Shown: positions 10,569 through 19,242 of the stretch, piece by piece
Layout: each line of letters starts with the position of its first letter
Position numbering within the stretch: position 1 is the stretch's first letter
Source: Flectonema sp. DT1601
Taxonomy: Eukaryota; Euglenozoa; Diplonemea; Diplonemida; Diplonemidae
Assembly (NCBI GenBank): GCA_964019425.1
Contig: OZ025833.1
Span: forward strand, 248,001 to 312,000
DNA: 64,000 nt
Direction: 5' to 3'
The notes under the pieces: generated by a model
What the model was told of the DNA's origin: nothing
Databases searched by the model: none
The model's input: only the letters and a program-made list of their open reading frames with translations
Program-made: the position numbers and the translations under genes

Positions 10569-12467
10569 CTACTGGCATAACTCTTTATCAGGATCTCCAG
10601 TACCCCAAGTAACCTGCTTTTGGGTAAATGACGGAGGGGGTCCTCCTTCTACGGGTTGCTTTGATTTGTAATCGGTTGCCTTCATGTTCTTAAACAACAC
10701 AGGGCCTGTGACTTTTGTTGAGTAAAGCATCGCTCCTGTTGGCTGAGTGTCTCTGCCGATACCGCAGGCAGATATGTTAGAAAATGTGACATTCATAAAA
10801 GAACCTGATGCCATTTGGATAGCATCACGTTGACTGTTTTTAATAGAGATTGATTGAAAGTTAACATTGGTGATGATAGAGGGTTTTGAATCCTTGGAGT
10901 GGGCACTGAGGTCGATTGCTGCATGTTTTCCGTCCCAAAGATCAAAACTCGTACCCACACTATCTAAGTCACAATCCCGTACAGTAATGGTGCCGTTGTT
11001 AAAGAATGGGTAGCTTGGGAAAATGTTAGACATTCGGATGCCCGAACTGCCGCAACCATCTCTCACTAAGTTGTTGTGAGCCTGGTGTCCAGTTCCACCA
11101 AAAAATGCAATACCACCAGCACGCCATACGTGTTCTATTGTGTTGTAACGAAAAGTGTTACCAACAGCAGGGACAGCGTGACCACCCTGAGATGAGAATA
11201 CAACGAGACCATCATCTCCAGTACTCCGAACCGAACAATTCTGAATAATAGAATGTGATGCTCCCTGGTTTAGATTTATACCACCAGCGTACATGTTCCT
11301 AATTCTTACAAATGATATTTCGAGGTGTTCACTAGGTAGTGCTGGGGATCTGTTGGTTTTTATTTACTAATCTCTTCAAGCTATTGTAAGCTACACGGAT
11401 ACCATGAAGTGACCACGTTGTAAATACGAAAATGCATACCCTTCAAAACCGATCCAACCACCAACTTCAAAATGCTCAATCCACATGTGGTGGATCTTAC
11501 TCCCAGTGTTGAAGGAACCTTTGAGTCCGTGATAATTTATGTAGGCAGGTTTACCTTGTTTCGGCATTACTACTCTTCCATCTGCATCTTCAACCATCCT
11601 TTTGTTATTCGCAGTGTTCATATAAAAATGTGAAATCTCTATCGAGTTGTCAAGTTGATTCAATTTAATACCACCGCCACCTTGTCCCGGATTCGAGAAA
11701 TATAAGTTCGTGTGCCAGAAACCTGCTCCCTGCAAGTGAGGTGCAACCATGTCAGTAGTAAAGGACAATGACTTGTTCACAGAATAGTTACCAGGAGGAA
11801 TGTACACTCCTCTCCGTTGAGCTTTACCATCCTTAAGTGCAGCAATGAGTTGCTCTAAAGGACTACCTGGATAAGATGCAATTGAAAGGAATCCACGTGG
11901 TTGTGGAATCGGCTCAGGAACATCTTCGATTTCAATGAAATCAATCCCAACAGGAACTGAGTTGGTTGAGTTGATGAACAGTAACTTCAACGACGTGTTT
12001 GGAAGTACCTCCAACGGCAACTTGAAATGCATCTCATCAAAGCGCATTCGTATCTTACCATCTTTAGCTGAGACGGGAGCATTCTGAGGGAAATGAACAT
12101 TCCCTGAAGTATTGAAGTACACCCATGACCAGTATGATGTTAAAGTAATATCAGCTACTGGCTTGTCTGATGCAATTACTTGAAACGTCGCTTCATTGGC
12201 CCCTAATCCATTATCGGTATTCTCTATCGTGTAGCGAAGTGTTACTCCAGCACCCCCGCTGTGTAGTTTCCACTCCACCTGTCCCCCAACTTCCAGTGAA
12301 ACGAACGTCTGTTTCGATGCCTCAGATGCTGTGAGGCTTTGATTGAAGTCGGCAGCTCTCATTACTGTTCCCGTGTGAATCGCATCATCAGCTTCATACC
12401 TGACGTAGGGAACGATTGCTCCACGTTCACTAGTCAAACAGATGATGGCTACTACTAATCCCAACAT
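10569..12467 (-). CDS. Secreted GH87-type alpha-1,3-glucanase-like protein, copy 1 (lacks one predicted catalytic Asp)
   Basis: The gene is two exons, complement of 11440-12467 and 10569-11331, 1791 nt in total and 596 residues, exactly the length of copy 2. MLGLVVAIICLTSERGA is a signal peptide. Residues about 20-180 form a CBM6/CBM35-like beta-sandwich (YVRYEADDAIHTG, EVGGQVEWKL). From about 195 comes a right-handed beta-helix (GVYIPPGNYSVNKSLSF; GAGFWHTNLYF). Known GH87 enzymes, which cut alpha-1,3-glucan, use an Asp in a DGIN-type motif and two Asp in GDD. Here the second motif is intact (STGDDG, residues 380-384) but the first reads YAGGIN, with Gly at 359 where copy 2 has Asp. Unless another residue substitutes, this copy should be weak or inactive and may only bind glucan. 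Without splicing the frame stops inside the intron, so splicing is required. The family call rests on motifs and fold pattern. Confidence 0.8.
11332..11439 (-). other. Spliceosomal intron (108 bp) in GH87 copy 1
   Basis: On the minus strand it starts GTATGC at 11439 and ends CCTAG at 11332. Removing it joins GG|T, restoring Gly followed by EHLEISFV in frame (phase 2), at the same codon as in copy 2. An alternative AG (AACAG) lies 13 bases earlier but breaks the frame agreement with copy 2. Confidence 0.85.
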
Positions 12468-12959
12468 TTTACCTGGCTGAGGGGAAGTTGAAGTGGCACA
12501 AGGCTGATCGGAAAATCATAACAATGCTTCAACAAACCCACCGATACAAACAACTTTTATCCTGAGAGGGAAGTAAAGTTTGAATTGAAAAACAACAAAC
12601 AGCTCTCATAGAACACCTTTGCGTTAGTAGCTTATCGTCACTCGAGTTGACATTCGAGTTGACAATCAACCGGAACGACAGTTTCAATGAAGTTTCGTAC
12701 AGCACAAGGCCGGGGTGTAATAAAGTCACGCACGATAAGTAGTCTTCAGATACCAAATATCATTGCAAAAAGAGAATAAATAGAGATTCACCCGGCAGAT
12801 TAAACTGCCAGGAAAAGTTGTTACTAAAATCTCCTTAACGACGTTAGATAATAAGAGAGCATTACTAAACAGAATTAGGGGATGCTCCCTGCAGTACCGC
12901 GAGCTTTAATGTCTGGGAGGGATTCGTTGATACGTTAGCAATTTATCATTCACTAATCA
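12468..12959. other. Intergenic between the two GH87 copies
   Basis: Bases 12468-12694 are the upstream flank shared with copy 2. A CTTCCCCTCAGCCAG acceptor-like stretch ends 6 bases before the ATG. Bases 12695 to about 12758 are unique, and about 12760-12959 is the downstream flank of copy 2. No separate gene. Confidence 0.75.
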
Positions 12960-14837
12960 CTACTGGCATAACTCTTTATCAGGATCTCCAGTACCCCAAG
13001 TAACCTGCTTTTGGGTAAATGACGGAGGGGGTCCTCCTTCTACGGGTTGCTTTGATTTGTAATCGGTTGCCTTCATGTTCTTAAACCACACAGAGCCTGT
13101 GACTTTTGTTGAGTAAAGCATCGCTCCTGTTGGCTGAGTGTCTCTGCCGATACCGCAGGCAGATATGTTAGAAAATGTGACATTCATAAAAGAACCTGAT
13201 GCCATTTGGATAGCATCACGTTGACTGTTTTTAATAGAGATTGATTGAAAGTTAACATTGGTGATGATGGGGGATTTTGAATCCTGGGAGTGTGCGTCAA
13301 AGTCGATTGCTCCGCGTTTTCCACCCCAAAGATCAAAACTCGTACCTACACTATCTAAGTCACAATCCTGTACAGTAATGGTGCCGTTGTTAAAGAATGG
13401 GTAGCTGGGGAAAACATTTGATAATCTGATACCCGAACTACCGCAACCATCTCTCACTAAGTTGTTGTGAATAGCATGCCCAGTTGATCCAAAAAGTGCG
13501 ATACCACCAGCACGCCATACGTGTTCTATTGTGTTGTAACGAAAAGTGTTACCAACAGCAGGGACAGCATGACCACCCTGAGATGAGAATACAGCGAGAC
13601 CATCATCTCCAGTACTTCTTATTGAACAATTCTGAATAATAGAATGTGATGTCCCTTGGTTTAGATTAATTCCGTCAGCGTATGTATTCCTAACTCGAAC
13701 GAAGGATATTTCGAGGTGTTCACTGTGAGGTGCTGGGGGTCTGTTTTTTTTTTTTAAACAACTTTCATTAATCAAGTAAAGTTCAATAGAGATGTGAAGA
13801 GCAACATACCTCTGTGTTCCGATCCAACCGCCAACATCAAAATGCTCAATCCAAATGTGGTGGATCTTACTCCCAGTGTTGAAGGAACCAGTAAAGCCTT
13901 GATAAGCCATATTCATAGGCTTGCCTGTCTTTGGAACTATAACTCTTCCGTTAGCATCTTCAACCATCCTTTTGTTATTCGCAGTGTTCATATAAAAATG
14001 TGAAATCTCTATCGAGTTGTCAGGTTGATTCAATTTAATACCACCGCCACCACGTCCCGGATTCGAGAAATATAAGTTCGTGTGCCAGAAACCTGCTCCC
14101 TGCAAGTGAGGTGCAACCATGTCAGTAGTAAAGGACAATGACTCGTTCACAGAATAGTTACCAGGAGGAATGTACACTCCTCTCCGTTGAGCTTTACCAT
14201 CCTTAAGTGCAGCAATGAGTTGCTCTAAAGGACTACCTGGATAAGATGCAATTGAAAGGAATCCACTTGGTTGTGGAATCGGCTCAGGAACATCTTCGAT
14301 TTCAATGAAATCTATCCCAACAGGAACTGAGTTGGTTGAGTTGATGAACAGTAACTTCAACGACGTGTTTGGAAGTACCTCCAACGGCAACTTGAAATGC
14401 ATCTCATCAAAGCGCATTCGTATCTTACCATCTTTAGCTGAGACGGGAGCATTCTGAGGGAAATGAACATTCCCTGAAGTATTGAAGTACACCCATGACC
14501 AGTATGATGTTAAAGTAATATCAGCTACTGGCTTGTCTGATGCAATTACTTGAAACGTCGCTTCATTGGCCCCTAATCCATTATCGGTATTCTCTATCGT
14601 GTAGCGAAGTGTTACTCCAGCACCCCCGCTGTGTAGTTTCCACTCCACCTGTCCCCCAACTTCCAGTGAAACAAACGTCTGTTTCGATGCCTCAGATGCT
14701 GTGAGGCTTTGATTGAAGTCGGCAGCTCTCATTACTGTTCCCGTGTGAATCGCATCATCAGCTTCATACCTGACGTAGGGAACGATTGCTCCACGTTCAC
14801 TAGTCAAACAGATGATGGCTACTACTAATCCCAACAT
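12960..14837 (-). CDS. Secreted GH87-type alpha-1,3-glucanase-like protein, copy 2 (catalytic Asp set intact)
   Basis: Exons are complement of 13810-14837 and 12960-13722, giving 596 residues after splicing. The layout matches copy 1: signal peptide, CBM6/35-like beta-sandwich, then beta-helix. Here the motif reads YADGINLNQG with Asp359, and 23 residues on STGDDG supplies Asp382 and Asp383, the pattern of the three acidic residues of GH87 alpha-1,3-glucanases (mutanase/mycodextranase group). The expected role is extracellular cleavage of alpha-1,3-glucan, for feeding on fungal or algal walls or for remodelling the cell's own wall. The 87-bp intron is a multiple of three and has no stop, so unspliced RNA would still translate, with 29 extra residues inserted just before the active-site strand. 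Another beta-helix polysaccharidase family cannot be excluded. It is the likely working member of the tandem pair. Confidence 0.85.
   Translation of the reverse strand: MLGLVVAIICLTSERGAIVPYVRYEADDAIHTGTVMRAADFNQSLTASEASKQTFVSLEVGGQVEWKLHSGGAGVTLRYTIENTDNGLGANEATFQVIASDKPVADITLTSYWSWVYFNTSGNVHFPQNAPVSAKDGKIRMRFDEMHFKLPLEVLPNTSLKLLFINSTNSVPVGIDFIEIEDVPEPIPQPSGFLSIASYPGSPLEQLIAALKDGKAQRRGVYIPPGNYSVNESLSFTTDMVAPHLQGAGFWHTNLYFSNPGRGGGGIKLNQPDNSIEISHFYMNTANNKRMVEDANGRVIVPKTGKPMNMAYQGFTGSFNTGSKIHHIWIEHFDVGGWIGTQRYVALHISIELYLINESCLKKKNRPPAPHSEHLEISFVRVRNTYADGINLNQGTSHSIIQNCSIRSTGDDGLAVFSSQGGHAVPAVGNTFRYNTIEHVWRAGGIALFGSTGHAIHNNLVRDGCGSSGIRLSNVFPSYPFFNNGTITVQDCDLDSVGTSFDLWGGKRGAIDFDAHSQDSKSPIITNVNFQSISIKNSQRDAIQMASGSFMNVTFSNISACGIGRDTQPTGAMLYSTKVTGSVWFKNMKATDYKSKQPVEGGPPPSFTQKQVTWGTGDPDKELCQ
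13723..13809 (-). other. Spliceosomal intron (87 bp) in GH87 copy 2
   Basis: On the minus strand it starts GTATGT at 13809 and ends CACAG at 13723. It joins AG|T to give Ser followed by EHLEISFV, same position and phase as in copy 1. It contains a poly(A) run and no in-frame stop. Intron sequence has diverged strongly from copy 1 except at the ends. Confidence 0.88.
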
Positions 14838-15498
14838 TTTACCTGGCTGAGGGGAAGTTGAAGTGGCACAAGGCTGATCGGAAAATCATAACAATGCTTC
14901 AACAAACCCACCGATACAAACAACTTTTATCCTGAGAGGGAAGTAAAGTTTGAATTGAAAAACAACAAACAGCTCTCGTAGAACACCTTTGCGTTAGTAG
15001 CTTATCGTCACTCGAGTTGACATTCGAGTTGACAATCAACCGGAACGACAGTTTCAATGAAGTTGAAGAGAAAGATACTAACGACAGTATGTAAGAATAC
15101 AAAAACCTGAGCAACAATAAAAGAGAGTTAGTTCTTCAATATTACAATGTTGTTGCAAGCTTTACTAATTGACTCGCACGAGTCATAAAACAATAGAAAC
15201 CACTCTCAGAAGGGTTCAGCTCACTTTTTAAATAACGAGCATATAGCCTCGCACTTTAATTTTCATTTTCACACGCGCATGCGAGCCAAAAAAAAAAAAA
15301 AAAAAATTGACAAATTCTTTTTGAACCTGCCCATTTATAATAAGCACACACAGTGCTGTGTAAAGTAACAACGAACACATTTTCTGACCTACTCGGCAGA
15401 TCAGGATTCCTACAATGACTGCGTGGCTGCATGTCGGTGAGAATGCTTTCACTCAAATGGTGAGCCAACGCATTAATCACAAATTAATAAGAATACGC
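14838..15498. other. Intergenic, 661 bp
   Basis: Bases 14838-15064 are the upstream flank of GH87 copy 2. The rest is unique spacer with one A-run (15288-15306) and the 3' region of the DUF547 gene. Short frames seen on the minus strand look like chance. Confidence 0.7.
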
Positions 15499-16326
15499 CT
15501 ACTGTTGATTGCAAGGAGCTTCACCACTTTGACTGTTTAGTTGCCAATCATAATCAAAATACGATAAAGTTGAGTTCAACTGTTGCATGTTTTGTTTAAT
15601 AAAGTTAATTTCATCATTTGGAAAGTACGGAAGGAGGTACCCCAACACTGACGGAATGAAATCCACTGGAAACCAATCGAATATTTTACTTAACGTAAGT
15701 TTCTTAGTCTGTTCATTTAATGAAGATCCTTTCTTATCATTTGAAAGAAACTGACGCATTTGAATTTCCATTTGAACAATGACAGATGACCCAGTGTTAT
15801 TAAATGCGTTGTTTGACAATGACGGACAAGACATTCCTGCACATACTATGCAGGCATGAACAAGTTGAATTTCACTCCATGATTGGTTGAATGACGTTGG
15901 ATTGCGGAGGGTTGCCTCTATCTGATTGAGTGATGTATTCCTTCCTCCAAAGACACCAACTTGTTTAGTAAACACGTCAGGAATCTCTTTTATAGATCTG
16001 ATTGCTGTTCCATTAACTCTACAAGGGTTATTCGTTATCATTTGAAACACAAAGGCATTGTAAGCATTCATATAAAGAGCGTAAAATTCATCTTTTGTTT
16101 GAACTGTGCTAAAATCAACCTTCCCAAGCTGAGCTATAAAAGTGTGAAAGTCTGAATCTTTCGCTACGCCATCATAGTCAACAAGTGACGTAATGATGCC
16201 TCCCTGACCTGATAATGTTCCCCTCTTTAGATGACGTTGCAAAACCTCATTCCACAACGAGTAGTCAACCACATCAGAGGCGAATGACAACCCACATAAT
16301 ATAGATAGTACTAGTACTTTGAACAT
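15499..16326 (-). CDS. Secreted DUF547-domain protein
   Basis: This 275-residue protein starts MFKVLVLSILCGLSFA, a clear signal peptide. The body matches the DUF547 family: LWNEVLQRHLKRG, then DEFYALYMNAYNAFVFQMI, then IRSIKEIPDVFTKQ, LNQIEATLRNP, and the LVHACIVCAGMSCPSL block with the conserved H-x-A and Cys-Pro. DUF547 occurs widely in bacteria, plants and protists; some members contact thioredoxin-like proteins, but no enzymatic activity is established. The domain spans nearly the whole mature chain, so this is a single-domain secreted version. A tract of 22 A directly abuts the ATG, and a polypyrimidine tract ending TCTAAAG lies just upstream of that, a likely 3' splice site. No introns inside the frame. 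Confidence 0.88.
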   Translation of the reverse strand: MFKVLVLSILCGLSFASDVVDYSLWNEVLQRHLKRGTLSGQGGIITSLVDYDGVAKDSDFHTFIAQLGKVDFSTVQTKDEFYALYMNAYNAFVFQMITNNPCRVNGTAIRSIKEIPDVFTKQVGVFGGRNTSLNQIEATLRNPTSFNQSWSEIQLVHACIVCAGMSCPSLSNNAFNNTGSSVIVQMEIQMRQFLSNDKKGSSLNEQTKKLTLSKIFDWFPVDFIPSVLGYLLPYFPNDEINFIKQNMQQLNSTLSYFDYDWQLNSQSGEAPCNQQ

Positions 16327-16532
16327 TTTTTTTTTTTTTTTTTTTTTTCGTGGGTCGTCTTTAGAAAAAAAAAATAAAATTTAAATTAAATTAATACAAA
16401 ATAAAAATTACTTTCTTTAGAATACTAATAACACAAAAATGATATTTTGTGTTCGATTTGAAACTGTCAACCAGAACAGATTACATGGATGATTCGAATC
16501 GATTTGTTAGAGAGAGAGAGGAAGCAGTAAAT

Positions 16533-17315
16533 CTAATCTAACACTCTTCTGATTGTTAGTGAGATACGTGGTCCTGATCGACTGCATATCCCAGGAGACG
16601 CATTACAGCAATTTCCTGTAATCGGAACAGCAATCCCGTCGGGTATTTCGTGAGTATGAGTCTCATACGCAGATCCCGTAAATATTAAAATCGAACGAGG
16701 TGGAATTAATATTTCAAGAGGTTCAGATATCCCTTCATAACCTCTACGGGGGGTAAATATCATAAGAGCTGGTTCCAACAGCGAAACAATCACTGAAAGA
16801 GGATGATACTTTGGACCATCAGTATGAGCCATTATTCCAGTACTTGTTGTATATTTGTTAATAAGTATGTGATTGCAGGGTTGATCTCCCCAAAGGTGAA
16901 AATCGCTAAAAAAGTTGGCTAGCCATTGTAGCCAGTCGGGTAAGTTAGTAATTTTTATATCTCCTGTCGTCTCGTTAGTTGAGCCTCCCCACTCCTGAAG
17001 ACATCTGTTATGAAGTGAGATCCACTTGTCTTTCAATCCATTTGTTAAAATTGCTTCAGAAAGCTTCTCCTCTCCATCTCTACTCATCACATTATCAATC
17101 AACCAGATGCTATCTAGTTTTGTTGCTGCTATTCTCTTGCTCACTACCCAGTCTGCTGGAACAGACAACTCAACGTCTCTGCCGGTAAGTGTTGGCATCG
17201 TTAAGTTCAATTCCCGGTCTACAACTATTTTATTAGATACTTCCTCCTCGTTGGTGGAACTGTTATCACAGTCATCCAACTCTTCGAGAAGCATGGCAGC
17301 GAAATCAATCGCCAT
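16533..17315 (-). CDS. ALKBH6: ALKBH6-like 2-oxoglutarate/Fe(II) dioxygenase
   Basis: The frame encodes 260 residues from ATG 17313-17315. The jelly-roll core shows NKYTTSTGIMAHTDGPKYHP with the iron-binding His164 and Asp166, a second His in ETHTHEIPDG (His220 or His222) and RISLTIRRV near the C-terminus with the 2-oxoglutarate-binding Arg. The pattern (Y-x5-GIM-x-H-x-D-G-P-x-Y-x-P, and SVIVSLLEPALMIF) is that of ALKBH6 within the AlkB family; that subfamily has been linked to nucleic-acid repair or demethylation, with substrate not firmly settled. Length is close to the usual 230-260. A probable 3' splice site (CTTCTCACAG) lies 16 bases before the ATG. All metal and cosubstrate ligands appear present, so an active enzyme is expected in nucleus or cytosol. 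Confidence 0.9.
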   Translation of the reverse strand: MAIDFAAMLLEELDDCDNSSTNEEEVSNKIVVDRELNLTMPTLTGRDVELSVPADWVVSKRIAATKLDSIWLIDNVMSRDGEEKLSEAILTNGLKDKWISLHNRCLQEWGGSTNETTGDIKITNLPDWLQWLANFFSDFHLWGDQPCNHILINKYTTSTGIMAHTDGPKYHPLSVIVSLLEPALMIFTPRRGYEGISEPLEILIPPRSILIFTGSAYETHTHEIPDGIAVPITGNCCNASPGICSRSGPRISLTIRRVLD

Positions 17316-17650
17316 TTTTGTGTAGATTCCTGTGAGAAGCGTAACTGCTTATTATTAGACACCTCAGTAGTATTTCGTGATTCATTTGTTGTCGTATTCA
17401 GTCATTTTTTATTAGTTATGTACTTGTGAAAGGGTGGAGAGAAAAAAATGTACCCAAAAAAAACAACAACACCACCAAACAAAATAATAAATGCATACAA
17501 GTCAAAACAAATTTATAACAAAAAAAACAAGGAAGCAGTATCCAGTAGTTAGTTCCAAAAGTTATTTTTTTTTTGAGAAATTACTACGAAAATACATTAC
17601 AATATATTGTATTTAGAAACATGTTCGGAATTAAGATTACTTTTTTAAAA
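17316..17650. other. Intergenic, 335 bp
   Basis: AT-rich spacer between the ALKBH6-like gene and the stop of the Arg/Ser-rich protein gene. No gene seen. Confidence 0.7.
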
Positions 17651-18763
17651 CTAGAGAAGTGTGTTAGAGAGTTCCGCAACAAGACATCTACGCGAATCAC
17701 ATCTCTGTGGAGCACTATTGTAATGATTGCCTCTGTATCCCAGTACCTTTAGTAGTGTTGATGACGTCGTAGATAGTTGAACAGCGTGATCAGGATTACC
17801 ATCACATTGATGTAAAGTATCAATTAAAGAATTATTATTATGTAATTTAATTATCATGTCTGATACCAATCCTTTCCAATCCGCTGAAATGGATGATAAG
17901 TCAGGAGCGTCGTCATCTTCCGTGTGAAGGTTGGTAGCGATGCTGTCAGCAACCTTACTCATGACATCATTATTCTTATCTTTTGCGGTTGCTTTTCGTT
18001 TTATCTTCTCTTGCAGTGAGTTTGGCTTTGGATCATTCGGTTGTTGGTTCTCAGGTAGTTGAAACTGCGGAGGCGATACTAAATTATCGATTCTTCCAAC
18101 TCCGCCTCCAACAGGTGTTGTTAATACGCTGTGTTCACTGCGAGGTCCACGTTCTCGGTGAGACTTTAGAGCTGAATTAATATAAAATAATTCCTTCTCA
18201 AGATCGGATTCTCGTACCTGATAATCATCGTTCTGATCCTTTATTTCATTATTCACAACTTGTGTCTCACGATGAGGAGAACTGTTGTTTGATCTCATTG
18301 GAGATATACTTCTCGACATCATTTCTATTCCTCCTCCAGGAATGCTTCGTGTTCTAGCAATAGCTGTCTCCATACCCTGTCGGAATCTGGCTTCAAATTC
18401 AGGAGAAAGCATTGACGTGTTGCTGTGGTTGCTGTAACCAAAAGTTGGTTGTCCGATGCTTCCACTCCGTTCATGTGCTCGTCCTCTTCCTCTTTCGAAA
18501 GATTCATCAAATGTCTGACTGCGAAGATCTGTTTTATCAACAGAGAGGTCGGAATAGTTTTGTTTCTCACTCCTCGACGACGTCCTCGCACCTCTCTTAC
18601 TACTCGTTCTCTTTGATGTGGATCTCCTTGGTAGTCTTGATGGAGGAGTACTTCCTCTACTTCTTGTCGGACTACTTGAAGCAGGTGGAGGAACCCATGG
18701 TGGATGTTTGTTACTACGATTTCTTACTGAATAGTTCCCCCAGGGAAGTGGCCTCCCTGACAT
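17651..18763 (-). CDS. Arg/Ser-rich hypothetical protein
   Basis: I place the start at ATG 18761-18763 (MSGRPLPWGNYSVRNR), giving 370 residues. It has A at -3 and follows a TTTTCACAG acceptor-like site by about 15 bases, whereas the in-frame ATG nine codons upstream lies before that site. Residues 1-70 are basic, Pro/Ser-rich and RS-like (PTRSRGSTPPSRLPRRSTSK), and are probably disordered. The middle has Ser-rich and acidic segments. About residues 240-275 carry a basic patch (LQEKIKRKATAKDKNN) that could be a nuclear signal. The last 80 residues look folded and helical (ISADWKGLVSDMIIKLHNNNSLIDTLHQ). No known domain recognised. A nuclear or RNA-related role is a guess from composition only. 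Confidence 0.6.
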   Translation of the reverse strand: MSGRPLPWGNYSVRNRSNKHPPWVPPPASSSPTRSRGSTPPSRLPRRSTSKRTSSKRGARTSSRSEKQNYSDLSVDKTDLRSQTFDESFERGRGRAHERSGSIGQPTFGYSNHSNTSMLSPEFEARFRQGMETAIARTRSIPGGGIEMMSRSISPMRSNNSSPHRETQVVNNEIKDQNDDYQVRESDLEKELFYINSALKSHRERGPRSEHSVLTTPVGGGVGRIDNLVSPPQFQLPENQQPNDPKPNSLQEKIKRKATAKDKNNDVMSKVADSIATNLHTEDDDAPDLSSISADWKGLVSDMIIKLHNNNSLIDTLHQCDGNPDHAVQLSTTSSTLLKVLGYRGNHYNSAPQRCDSRRCLVAELSNTLL

Positions 18764-19242
18764 TTTAAAGTAAATCTGTGAAAAGTACATATTTTAAACC
18801 AAAAAGTAATCCGTTGACAGCAATTGAGCCTACTGGGCTACCAACTGAATACCGTGTAGATGAAGGTAACGGAGTCAAATAACTATGCGTATCGACACCC
18901 GTGTAAATGAGAAAGTACAACAGCAATAAGAATAAGAAAATAACTAAAAACAGACACGGCAAATAACAAACAGATACAACTTGGTGGCTGTAGTATGAAA
19001 ATACTACAGCAACTAACTAAATCAGGTTTTTCAGTTTCTTATTCTTCGAGAATTGCAGTCAAGTGTTGATCACACTGTTACTTAAGGTTTATCTGCGAAG
19101 ACAAAACCGAACCTGGAAATAATGGGGGAAAAAAAAAAACAGCAAAGCCACTAAATCAGTGGAATACAAGGCAACAAAAACAAACAAACATAATAATAAT
19201 AAAACTAGTCAGAGCAAGGGAAATGACCTTCATCCTTGACTA
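18764..19242. other. Intergenic, about 480 bp
   Basis: Spacer between the Arg/Ser-rich gene and the 3' end of the giant membrane protein gene. AT-rich with one A-run (about 19130) and AAT-type runs. No gene seen. Confidence 0.65.

Larger units (their letters stand above)
10369..15064 (-). repeat. Tandem duplication of a 2.3-kb unit carrying the GH87 gene
   Basis: Unit 1 spans about 10369-12694 and unit 2 about 12760-15064. Both include roughly 200 bp downstream of the stop and about 227 bp upstream of the ATG. Homology ends sharply after the same AGTT at 12694 and 15064. The 21-bp length difference is fully explained by the introns (108 and 87 bp). The outer parts of the units are almost identical, while the middle (about 10900-11600 and the intron) has clearly diverged. 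Confidence 0.9.
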
